A DNA stretch of 64,000 nt from Eunapius fragilis (taxonomy: Eukaryota; Porifera; Demospongiae; Spongillida; Spongillidae), in contig OY811985.1 of NCBI GenBank assembly GCA_963681505.1, forward strand, positions 248,001-312,000, written 5' to 3'. The notes beneath the pieces are model-generated. The model made no database searches and was not told the origin of the DNA. It was given only the letters and a program-made list of their open reading frames with translations. Below are positions 11,588-24,000 of this stretch, piece after piece; position 1 is the stretch's first letter; every line of letters starts with the position of its first letter. The position numbers were made by a program, and so were the translations under genes.

Positions 11588-12230
11588 AATTCCTTATAAT
11601 TATTAATGTACATGTAACTCAATTTAAATGGTTACGCGCACCCTAGGGGTAATAAGACCCGCAAGATGAAGTATACACAGGGAGTGGGTGCGGGAGGGGG
11701 ATGTGCGGAAACTGTTTTCTTTTTCCGGCTATATTATCAACAAACACCGTATATATATATAATTGATATTATTTGATCGTGATCAATGTTGTGATTACAA
11801 CATATGATTATCCCCCGAAATCGTCTTACGCTTCTGTGAAATTATTAGCTGCTGACAATGCATCAGAAGGTCCGTACCTGTTTAAAAGTGGAGGGTCTAT
11901 ACCCCTAGCCGTATGGCTCCTATGGACCGTACGGTACTGTCCCGGGGGGGGGGGGGGGGGGACGGAACAATTGGCCAAAAAACTGCCACATATACCAGAC
12001 CAGCCAGCAGATTCCTGAGTATTTCGTCTGCAATAAACCTTGCTGACCACATTTATAGGCTTGTAGCTGAAGAATGGATCAGCATACAGATATCTTCAAA
12101 GACTGCCAGTCCAGCAATTTGGCACTGGACCTCTACAAGGTTTTATATCATTCTAAAAGTCATGCCTGCGTGGGTCAAACAGGCCAAATAGATCAAACCT
12201 TTGGATACAATTATTTCAAAGAGTTTCAAA

Positions 12231-12232
<2 letters not shown>

Positions 12233-12306
<74 letters not shown>
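12233..12306. repeat. (CA)n microsatellite
   Basis: Uninterrupted CA dinucleotides, about 37 units. Confidence 0.95.
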
Positions 12307-12308
<2 letters not shown>

Positions 12309-12404
12309 TATTAGTTAGTTAAAACTCCCACAGAGACAAACTCCCATGATGTTAAATACAAGACTCTAGAGTACTGCACAGCAGTGAGCAGTCAAGCAAG
12401 GCAG

Positions 12405-15400
12405 TCAGGTGGCTAGTTTTGGAAAGAGCCGCTGTAGGTTGACTTGACTGTAATCACTTGAAGAGCAGTAATGGGACACCAGGTCTGCAACCTCACTGAC
12501 TGAAGACAAGCGATCACCTTTAGGACAAGGTGAATTGCAAATTAACACAAGTACACTATCAAATTAAGTGGTCCATGCACTAGTAGATAGCTTTTTAAAT
12601 CTGCAATATTGAGATAAAATTTTATCACTGTTAGAGCTTCAATTTTTCAAGTTAAAGGAGGCTTAATTATTTGTCAATATTTTGGACTATTTGGTACCGC
12701 ATTGATTATTTTCCACTTCAGCTGGCTTCTATGCAATTTGTGGCATCCACAACAACTTTCTGCAATTATTTTTCTGTGTTCTGTTCTCAAACTACACAAT
12801 TCTCAAGTTTTTACTCTTTTTATGTCAACATGCAGCAGCAAAAACAACAATGAATAAAAGTTACTTCACAACTGCACCATTTAAGAGAAAATGATTATTT
12901 CCAGTGACAACGCGAGACTTGAGTTGTCACTGGAAATAGCCATTTCCTACAAAGAAACTAGCGAAACATGAGAACATGAGCTGCTTCAATTATTTTATAT
13001 ATTCATTGTTGTTTTTTCTGCTGCTTGTTGACCCAAGCCACGTAAAAAGTAAGAAATGTGTAGTTTGAGAATGGAACACAGACAAAAGATGTGGAGAGTT
13101 GCTATGGATGCCTCAAATCCCATAGAAACCGACTAAAGTGAAAAAAATAATCAACGCGGTACCGAATTGAACCTAAAATATTAACCACTGAAAAATTGAG
13201 GCTCTAAACAGTGATAAAATCATTAACAAACTTTATCCCAACATAGCAGAGAGAATTATATTCAAGTGCACTGTTGCTAACAACTGAATAACTAGCAGCC
13301 TATAAAGTCACTGGTAGTTTAAATGGTTAAATGCAGCTTAAACAAAATAAGCCTCTTGCGTCTCACCTGAGAGAGGAAAGACATGCTGATAGAACTGTAG
13401 CTGTGTGTAGAGCAGTGAAGCAGGATACTATCAGAGTGAGAGAAATAAGGACAGTGATGTTATGATCATGCTTGATGCTACCTCATCCTTCAGCTTCCCA
13501 TGACGACAGATGGGACAAGTAGGGGTGGAGTCTTCAAGTGCTATAAATACACTGCGCGTCCTGTAGCAACAGGACACGTCATCACACATCATCCAGCCCT
13601 GTGTGTGGTAGGACAATCATTGAGGTGACACAGGTCCCATATCCCAATCAAAGCCCACCAAGTAATGCTTGCTGACAAAGTTTCTGATCTGAAGGCTAAG
13701 CACGTTTCGAACCCTTGCAGGTGATATTGCTTTGGTGCAGTGAATGCATACCAGACAAGATGTTGGCTGGATAGAGAAGTAAAAAGCTAAAAGAACTATC
13801 AAGGCACAAGCAAACATACCTCTTTGAACTCCACTGGTTTACTACAATGAGGACAGAGGATAGTGAACGGCTTACAGTTCTTAAATTTCTCTTGGCTGTT
13901 GACTGCAACAGGTTCCACCCCTTCTCCCTCCTCCTCTCCTGTCCTCCATTTATAATGTGAAGGGTCTAGTCCCAACCAGAGCGCGATCTGGGATGGTTCT
14001 AGGCCAGGTATGGGGTCACACAATCTTGACACCACAGCATGGACCTGATGCTGAAGGTAGTAACTCTTGTCCACTTTGAGTGTGTCCTGTTTAGCCACCT
14101 CTTCAGGGTGGAAGGCTCTCAGAGCACTTGGCTGGCTACTATCCACCTCACACATGATGTATGGAATGACATCACCAGGCTGCACACGCTGGTTCCTGCT
14201 AAGCATGCGAAGAGCCACTTGAACGTGAGGAAGACCTTTCTTATCAGGATAGTCAGCAGGTGGCTTAGTCAGTGACTAGAATGAGATATTACCTTGATCA
14301 GAAAATTATCGCAACCCTTCAATAATACCTTGGTGATGACATATTTGTCCATAGTTATTGTGTCCATATGTATGCTGTTCTTGACTGGAGCATTAGGTAC
14401 ATCATCACATCAGTGCAGCACATTAGGGTACATCATCACATTATGGTGCAGCACATTAGGGTACATCATCACATTAGGTACATCATCACAGCAAATGGCA
14501 CATTAGGGTACATCATCACATTATGGTGCAGCACATTAGCAGCACACACACCCTACCCAACATACAACCCCGCCCCCACCTTCTTCAAGATAATGCTGCA
14601 CCTTGGTAACCACACTATCAACATCATCTCCAGAAAGGATCTGCTTCAACACAAAGCTGAAGGGGAACACTAATCAGGTGAAGCCTCCCAGATGAGTAAA
14701 TGCTTACGTGCCACAGTCCTTGGCCAGAATACACCAGTCCCTCCGCACTATATCCAAGCCTTTCACCTCCATCTTGTATCCTTGGTGACCTGAGCCAGTA
14801 ACATCATGATGGTATACATTAGGAACATCATGATGGTACATACTAGGAACATCATGATGGTACATATTAGGAACATCATGACGGTACACATTAGGAACAT
14901 CATGACGGTACATATTAGGAACATCATGATGGTACATATTAGGAACATCATGATGGTACATATTAGGAACATCATGATGGTACATATTAGGAACATCATG
15001 ATGGTACATATTAGGAACATCATGATGGTACATATTAGGAACATCATGATGGTACATATTAGGAACATCATGATGGTACATATTAGGAACATCATGATGG
15101 TATATATTAGGAACATCATGACGGTACATATTAGGAACATCATGATGGTACACATTAGAAACATCATGATGGTACATATTAGGAACATCATGACGGTACA
15201 CATTAGGAACATCATGACGGTACATATTAGGAACATCATGATGGTACATATTAGGAACATCATGATGGTACATATTAGGAACATCATGATGGTACACATT
15301 AGGAACATCATGATGGTACACATTAGGAACATCATGACGGTACACATTAGGAACATCATGATGGTACATACTAGGAACATCATGATGGTACATATTAGGA

Positions 15401-18400
15401 ACATCATGACGGTACATATTAGGAACATCGGTGTGTCTTTATTTGGATGTGAGATGAGTTCTGTATGTTTACTTCAATACCAGATCTTTGCTAAGTCTTG
15501 CAGAATAAAACAGTATGTTTCTGACATTTAAAACATTACCATTCCTTGACTCCACCACCATGGCTGCATATCTGTACATAGATTAAACAGTCAACAAACA
15601 GGTATTAGAGAGAATGAAGGATGAGAACTGACTTCTTCTTCTTCAGTAGAAGCATGCATTTGAACACACCATCCACCTCCATCTCAAGAAGTCTGTACAT
15701 CTTATTCACCTCCAACTTGACCTTCTGAGCAATACTCTCTGCTTCTGCAAATAGCTTAGTTTTAGTGTCGATCATAATACTATCAGTGTCTCCATAGATG
15801 ACATCGTAGTTCATCTGATGATTAAATGAAATCATTTTAAATGTCCTAAAAATGTGACAATCACAGTGTAGCACGGATGATACCAACCTTTTGAACAGTG
15901 TCTCTTGTGCGAGCAAGGATCTTTGGGAAGAAAACAAGCTGAGAACAGTGAAGTGACTATCACACAACACCTAACCTCTCTGCCTTTACTGGTGACTAGA
16001 GCTGCTAGTGGCTTTGCATAGAAACGGGAGTTGGCAAAGCCAAGACAGCCATACATGCTGTTGGCAGTGAGCTTTAGTGCCTTCTGCCGTATGTCAAACT
16101 GCACATAAGGCTCTGTGTTGGGCTGCACACCCTTCATCAACTGCTTCACATTTCTTCTTCGCTCAACCAGCACTCTGATTTCTGAAGGTAATACACCAAG
16201 AGGCACAGAGGGGTCAGGCAGCTGTAAGGTTGAGAGATCTTCAAGCTCTGGAGAACAGCTAGCGTGATTGATTGTAGTGAAACAGATGTTATACTCCTGT
16301 ATGATTGAGGGGTATAAGCTATTGAAATCCAATAGAACGATGAAGCGATCATAGAATCCTCTCTTTGGTTCCAATACTAAGCCACCCGCATATGCAGGCT
16401 TTCGTCGTGATGACTTGGCACTCACTACCATATCATCATCATCCCCATCCTGTGAGGTGACAAGCACAATGTTAGGGAGTGAGGTGACAAGCACGATGTT
16501 AGGGTGTGAGGTGACAAGCACGATGTTAGGGTGTGAGGTGACAAGCACGATGTCAGGGAGTGAGGTGACAAGCACGATGTCAGGGAGTGAGGTGACAAGC
16601 ACGATGTTAGGGAGTGAGGTGAGAAACACAATGTTAGTGAGTGAGGAGGGAGTGAGGTGAGAATTATTGGTTACTTAAAGGAGATGAGGACAAATTAAGA
16701 GGTGCCCAGACATACCTGGACAACAACACCAGCGTTGGCACCTTTCTTATTATGATGCTTGTCAGGACAGATGTAGTCTCTAATATGTGTAAGGTCTGAG
16801 ATTCATTTGTGAACAGAACAGATTTCTTACTTGGCATTGAAGGCATGCAGAAGCAAGTACTCATTTCTCTCTGCCCTTCCTCCCATCAGTGTACGACTCA
16901 AAATGTTTCCTGCAATGCAGGTGATCTGGTAGGCCAAAGGCAGCGCCTGAAGATGTAACAATGTAGTGGTGAAAATGAGGATGAGGGCAGCTGGGGTGAG
17001 ATGAGGGTGAGGGCAGCTGGGGTGAGATGAGGGTGAGGGCAGCTGGGGTGGTGAGGGTGAGGGCAGCTGGGGTGGTGAGGGTGAGGGCAGCTGGGGTGGT
17101 GAGGGTGAAGGCAGCTGGGGTGAGATGAGGGTGAGGGCAGCTGGGGTGGTGAGGGCAGCTGGGGTGGTGAGGGTGAGGGCAGCTGGGGTGAGATGAGGGT
17201 GAGGGCAGCTGGGGTGAGATGAGGGTGAGGGCAGCTGGGGTGAGATGAGGGTGAGGGCAGCTGGGGTGGTGAGGGTGAGGGCAGCTGGGGTGGTGAGGGT
17301 GAGGGCAGCTGGGGTGGTGAGGGTGAAGGCAGCTGGGGTGAGATGAGGGTGAGGGCAGCTGGGGTGGTGAGGGCAGCTGGGGTGGTGAGGGTGAGGGCAG
17401 CTGGGGTGAGATGAGGGTGAGGGCAGCTGGGGTGGTGAGGGTGAAGGCAGCTGGGGTGAGATGAGGGTGAGGGCAGCTGGGGTGGTGAGGGTGAAGGCAG
17501 CTGGGGTGGTGAGGGTGAGTGCAGCTGGGGTGGTGAGGGTGAAGGCAGCTGGGGTGGTGAGGGTGAGGGCAGCTGGGGTGGTGAGGGTGAGGGCAGCTGG
17601 GGTGGTGAGGGTGAGGGCAGCTGGGGTGGTGAGGGTGAAGGCAGCTGGGGTGGTGAGGGTGAGGGCAGCTGGGGTGGTGAGGGTGAGGGCAGCTGGGGTG
17701 GTGAGGGTGAGGGCAGCTGGGGTGGTGAGGGTGAGGGCAGCTGGGGTGGTGAGGGTGAAGGCAGCTGGGGTGGTGAGGGTGAGGGCAGCTGGGGTGGTGA
17801 GGGTGAGGGCAGCTGGGGTGGTGAGGGTGAGGGCAGCTGGGGTGGTGAGGGTGAGGGCAGCTGGGGTGGTGAGGGTGAGGGCAGCTGGGGTGGTGAGGGT
17901 GAGGGCAGCTGGGGTGGTGTCTTACACATAGCTCATATGTAATACACAGTGCAAGTTCAGCTTCCTCCAAAGTGTGCTTGACTACACCACACAAGGTGTT
18001 TGATTTACTAAAACAACAGAACATAATATCCATGTAACCATGGCACTCACAGTAAACATGTGGGAACCATAACAACAGTATAACAACCTAAATGCTTGGC
18101 GTATGTAATCTCCATCCATTACAGTGTGGGTTCTGTTCAAGATGGTGGTTGACAGCTCTGTCAAGTCATAGCTTTGTGCTCGTATCAGCTCCTTAGCAGA
18201 TACCTTGACATCACAGATTGGCCTCCCACAACAGAGTGTGTGGGCAAACGCTCGTCCCTTAAGATGAGCAACAAATATATTAAAGCAATGCTACTTTCTG
18301 CCACCTGACTACACATAATAACACAATATCATCACTGGACAACCTTGATGTGATTGGGTAGCACCAGAACTGTAGCAATGCTTACTTTAGGTGGTTCACT

Positions 18401-21065
18401 CCTCTTCAGACGACCAATTCGGGACCACTGAGGTACACGTGTGAAGTTCATACGATGTTGAAGTACCTCAAGATCAAATGAACTGATGTTATGTCCCTGT
18501 GGTCAAGAGGCAAGGTTATGGCAACATGTGGGGAGGTGACATTGGTCAGGGGAGTGTGGGGAGGTGACATTGGAAGGGGAGTGTGGGGAGGTGACATTGG
18601 AAGGGGAGTGTGGAAAGGTGACATTGGAAGGGGAGTGTGGGGAGGTGACATTGGAAGGGGAGTGTGGGGAGGTGACATTGGAAGGGGAGTGTGGGGAGGT
18701 GACATTGGAAGGGGAGTGTGGGGAGGTGACATTGGAAGGGAGTGTGGGGAGGTGACATTGGAAGGGGAGTGTGGGGAGGTGACATTGGAAGGGGAGTGTG
18801 GGGAGGTGACATTGGAAGGGGAGTGTGGGGAGGTGACAGTGGAAGGGGTGTGTGGGGAGGTGACATTGGAAGGGGAGTGTGGGGAGGTGACATTGGAAGG
18901 GGAGTGTGGGGAGGTGACATTGGAAGGGGAGTGTGGAAAGGTGACAGTGGAAGGGGTGTGTGGGGAGGTGACATTGGTCAGGGGAGTGTGGGGAGGTGAC
19001 ATTGGAAGGGGAGTGTGGAAAGGTGACATTGGAAGGGGAGTGTGGGGAGGTGACATTGGAAGGGGAGTGTGCGGAGGTGACATTGGTCAGGGGAGTGTGG
19101 GGAGGTGACATTGGAAGGGGAGTGTGGGGAGGTGACATTGGAAGGGGAGTGTGCAGAGGTGACATTGGAAGGGGAGTGTGGGGAGGTGACATTGAGGATA
19201 ATACCATTCAGTGGACCATCAGCTTGGGTCATGGCATGCAACTGGGAGGGGGAGGAGGGAGGGCCTAATTTAGGCTCTATGCTCTCCTCACTCCCTGCCT
19301 GTTGTGAAGTACAAAATGTCAGACATACCACAATTATGTCAGCATCAATCTTGTGGACCTTGGCCAAGAAGTAAGCCAACAGAGCCCTCTCATTTGAGGT
19401 CACCTCCACACTGATAAGCTGGACAAAACAAGACCAACTTAACAAGGGATGGTGCACCAATGCAACCTACTTCATCATACAACTTCTCTTTCTTAAGCAT
19501 TTCCTCAAAACCATAAGGGAACTCCATGTCAGCAAGCCTGCGGATGGCTAGGGATGATGCAATAAAGAGGAGGTGGAGCAGGAAGGTGTGGCCACATACC
19601 ACAGAAGTGTGATCTGAAGGGACGCTTTGGAGCTGGTTTGTCAAGTCCAACGGCATGGTGGACAACTGCTCCTAAGGACATGACCTATTGAGAGAGATCT
19701 ACTTTGCTGATGCAGCTGGATATATACTAAAAATAAAATCACCTCATTACTGTGAGTCTTTGGGTTAAATATAGTCTTCATGGCAAGGCTCATCACTGTC
19801 AATGGTGGAAGTGGCAGCTGGTCCTTCATAACCTGTATTGCACTAAGAGATGACACTACCACCTCCAGCTTGGACCAACTAAGTGGCTGAGGGGAGCACC
19901 CTGACCAGGAGGAGGAATGAGAGAAGACAAATACAGTAAATGACCGTAACTAATATCCCATATACAAATCATTTATTGATGGCTCAACAAATCTATTACA
20001 ACAATCATACTGCTTTTTTTTTTTGCTTAATGCTCAAATAAGCACTAACAAATTGTACATATAGAAAAATGACCAACAATACTTTCAAGTTTTGTTTGAA
20101 GGCATTCACCATGATTTTTAATTTAGTAACAGGAATTTAAAATATTTGATTTTAAAATACATGAAGTATAACTGGCCAAATTACATTACTGTGGTCCCAT
20201 GACAACAGTTGAAAAACAAAAGGTTAGCCAACATACTTGGGTCCTTGATATACAACCACCCTGGTCCTTTGAGATGACAACTTATCACCAAGCGTTCCAG
20301 ACTAATAAAGAGACGTAGACATGATACCAGGCTACACAATGACACTTCACCTGGTAACACTACATGATACCAGGCTGATACACAACGACACTTCACCTGG
20401 TAACACTACATGATACCAGGCTGATACACAATGACACGTCACCTGGTAACACTCCCTCCAAACACATGGCTGAAAGTCTCTCCAGAGTAACCAGGGGGCG
20501 GGGCAGGATACTCTGCTGAGTAAAGCACTTGTAGGTATTCACTCTCATGAGGAACATCAACAAGTTCAAAAGCATATTTCTTTGTGACTTTCTGTTAGTG
20601 GGGGGAGGGAAGAATGGAATGCAACATTAGTATCCACTGATGAAAGGGTGCACTATTGCCTAATTAAAAAAATTTCTATTGATTATATTACTACAATTAA
20701 GTTTCCATTCGTAATATAAAATTCTAAGATTCATTTTACCACAAACCTTTGATGTGAATGCCTTAAATTTCAGTGCAAAATTGTCATTGAATTCCTTGGT
20801 GCAGAATGAAGTAGGTGGAGTAAGGGGAGATGTCAGGAGGAGTGGGGATGGGGAGGAGGTACCAAGTGAGGGAGTGGAGTCACAAGGGCAGAGACAGTTG
20901 GTACCTTGTACACATCTTCCATTGTAGTAGGAGTCAGCTTGCTGTCCTTGAAAATCTACAACATGATTAAGCATTATACATGATATCAAGTGAAGTTAAG
21001 TTACTATTTGAACAGTTTCAATTTTACATGCAATGCTTAATAGCAAACAAGCACTGGAGTCAAGA

Positions 21066-21096
<31 letters not shown>

Positions 21097-24000
21097 TTGT
21101 GTACACCACCATAATCATTAGTCCCCATTACTAAAATAAGTTAATCAATGTACAAGTTGAGCTTAGAGGACACCACCGTAGGAAGAACATGCACCATATG
21201 TGCTAGAGGGGTACCATATGTGCTAGAGGGGCACCATATGTGCTAGAGGGGCACCATATGTGCTAGAGGGGCACCATATGTGCTAGAGGGGCACCATATG
21301 TGCTAGAGGGGTACCATATGTGCTAGAGGGGTACCATATGTGCTAGAGGGGCACCATATGTGCTAGAGGGGCACCATATGTGCTAGAGGGGCACCATATG
21401 TGCTAGAGGGGTACCATATGTGCTAGAGGGGTACCATATGTGCTAGAGGGGTACCATATGTGCTAGAGGGGCACCATATGTGCTAGAGGGGTACCATATG
21501 TGCTAGAGGGGTACCATATGTGCTAGAGGGGCACCATATGTGCTAGAGGGGCACCATATGTGCTAGAGGGGTACCATATGTGCTAGAGGGGTACCATATG
21601 TGCTAGAGGGGCACCATATGTGCTAGAGGGGTACCATATGTGCTAGAGGGGTACCATATGTGCTAGAGGGGTACCATATGTGCTAGAGGGGCACCATATG
21701 TGCTAGAGGGGTACCATATGTGCTAGAGGGGTACCATATGTGCTAGAGGGGCACCATATGTGCTAGAGGGGTACCATATGTGCTAGAGGGGTACCATATG
21801 TGCTAGAGGGGCACCATATGTGCTAGAGGGGCACCATATGTGCTAGAGGGGTACCATATGTGCTAGAGGGGTACCATATGTGCTAGAGGGGCACCATATG
21901 TGCTAGAGGGGTACCATATGTGCTAGAGGGGTACCATATGTGCTAGAGGGGTACCATATGTGCTAGAGGGGCACCATATGTGCTAGAGGGGCACCATATG
22001 TGCTAGAGGGGTACCATATGTGCTAGAGGGGCACCATATGTGCTAGAGGGGCACCATATGTGCTAGAGGGGTACCATATGTGCTAGAGGGGTACCATATG
22101 TGCTAGAGGGGCACCATATGTGCTAGAGGGGCACCATATGTGCTAGAGGGGCACCATATGTGCTAGAGGGGTACCATATGTGCTAGAGGGGCACCATATG
22201 TGCTAGAGGGGTACCATATGTGCTAGAGGGGCACCATATGTGCTAGAGGGGCACCATATGTGCTAGAGGGGTACCATATGTGCTAGAGGGGCACCATATG
22301 TGCTAGAGGGGCACCATATGTGCTAGAGGGGCACCATATGTGCTAGAGGGGTACCATATGTGCTAGAGGGGTACCATATGTGCTAGAGGGGCACCATATG
22401 TGCTAGAGGGGCACCATATGTGCTAGAGGGGCACCATATGTGCTAGAGGGGTACCATATGTGCTAGAGGGGTACCATATGTGCTAGAGGGGTACCATATG
22501 TGCTAGAGGGGTACCATATGTGCTAGAGGGGTACCATATGTGCTAGAGGGGCACCATATGTGCTAGAGGGGTACCATATGTGCTAGAGGGGTACCATATG
22601 TGCTAGAGGGGTACCATATGTGCTAGAGGGGCACCATATGTGCTAGAGGGGTACCATATGTGCTAGAGGGGTACCATATGTGCTAGAGGGGTACCATATG
22701 TGCTAGAGGGGCACCATATGTGCTAGAGGGGTACCATATGTGCTAGAGGGGTACCATATGTGCTAGAGGGGCACCATATGTGCTAGAGGGGCACCATATG
22801 TGCTAGAGGGGCACCATATGTGCTAGAGGGGTACCATATGTGCTAGAGGGGTACCATATGTGCTAGAGGGGCACCATATGTGCTAGAGGGGTACCATATG
22901 TGCTAGAGGGGTACCATATGTGCTAGAGGGGTACCATATGTGCTAGAGGGGTACCATATGTGCTAGAGGGGTACCATATGTGCTAGAGGGGCACCATATG
23001 TGCTAGAGGGGTACCATATGTGCTAGAGGGGTACCATATGTGCTAGAGGGGCACCATATGTGCTAGAGGGGTACCATATGTGCTAGAGGGGTACCATATG
23101 TGCTAGAGGGGTACCATATGTGCTAGAGGGGCACCATATGTGCTAGAGGGGTACCATATGTGCTAGAGGGGCACCACCAAGTCCTGCCTTGGACAAGGTT
23201 CTGTATCTTTTACTTGTACCAGTCATACATTGTACCAGCTGTATTGTTAAACATAACAGCTCCATGGTAATGGCTTACATCACAACATCATGCACATGCA
23301 CTGCTGTACATAGAAGAAACACACCTTGTCGCGAGGAAGAAGGTACAAACACCGTTCAATATTCTTGACAATCACACAACAGCTGTGATACAAGATAACA
23401 CACACAGGTTGAATGATAGTCATATTCTCACTACAACACCCTTCATGCAGGCATAACTCCTCTAGGTATGACCTGGACATAACTCCTCTAGGTATGACCT
23501 GGACATAACTCCTCTAGGTATGACCTGGACATAACTCCTAGCTACTACAGAACATTCTGCTTAAAATAGCGCCTCTACAACAATTGCTGCTTTCAAAAAC
23601 ATCTTGCCTCCCTACTGTATAAGGTAACAATCCAGAAATCACATATCAATAGTATTAGTTAATGTCTATTGTCCTGAGTGTCCACCCGGGGGTACAATTG
23701 GACACCCGGGTGGACAGCAAAAAAAGTTTTTGCCGTTTGGTCATGGAAGGGGCCTAGTGGCATTTAACGGTACTGGCTTATAGAACAGTCTTTTTAGGAT
23801 CAGGCCGAGATAAGTAAGGCTTAAATCCTTTTGATATCTGTAAAACAAGCCGTGCTAGCGGACCTATCCATTAGGCCGTAGCTCATATACGATGAACCGC
23901 ACGGAGCGCAATGGATAGGTCCGCTAGCATGGCTCGTTTTACGGGTATCAAAAGGATTTAAGCCTTACTTATCTTGGACCGATCCTAAAAAGACTTGTTC

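Larger units (their letters stand above)
9852..12404. other. Intergenic between homeobox gene and POLA1 3' end
   Basis: No supported gene. It contains a perfect 35-bp palindrome (10380-10414), the long foldback element (10791-11587), a G-run near 11944-11960 and a (CA)n microsatellite at 12233-12306. The homeobox 3' UTR probably occupies its left end. Confidence 0.5.

Noticed and set aside
14400..14540. Telomere-like ttaggg motifs
   Set aside because: They occur as part of a longer minisatellite unit (cattagggtacatcatcac), not as tandem TTAGGG.
14704..15531. Long open frames of MYHHDVPN- and HIRNIMM-type repeats on both strands
   Set aside because: The 24-bp minisatellite lies in a POLA1 intron; a unit length divisible by 3 keeps every frame open. 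No protein-like composition.
16861..18075. 404-aa Pro/His/Ser-rich frame
   Set aside because: Product of the 24-bp intronic array; the true exons 16831-16946 and 17926-18007 lie on either side and match POLA1.
18448..19460. Several 140-235-aa frames on both strands
   Set aside because: 27-bp intronic array; the only coding part is exon 19329-19418 (POLA1).
21191..23176. Possible CRISPR array
   Set aside because: No spacers: 20-bp units are directly adjacent and all alike, and the region is inside an animal gene intron.
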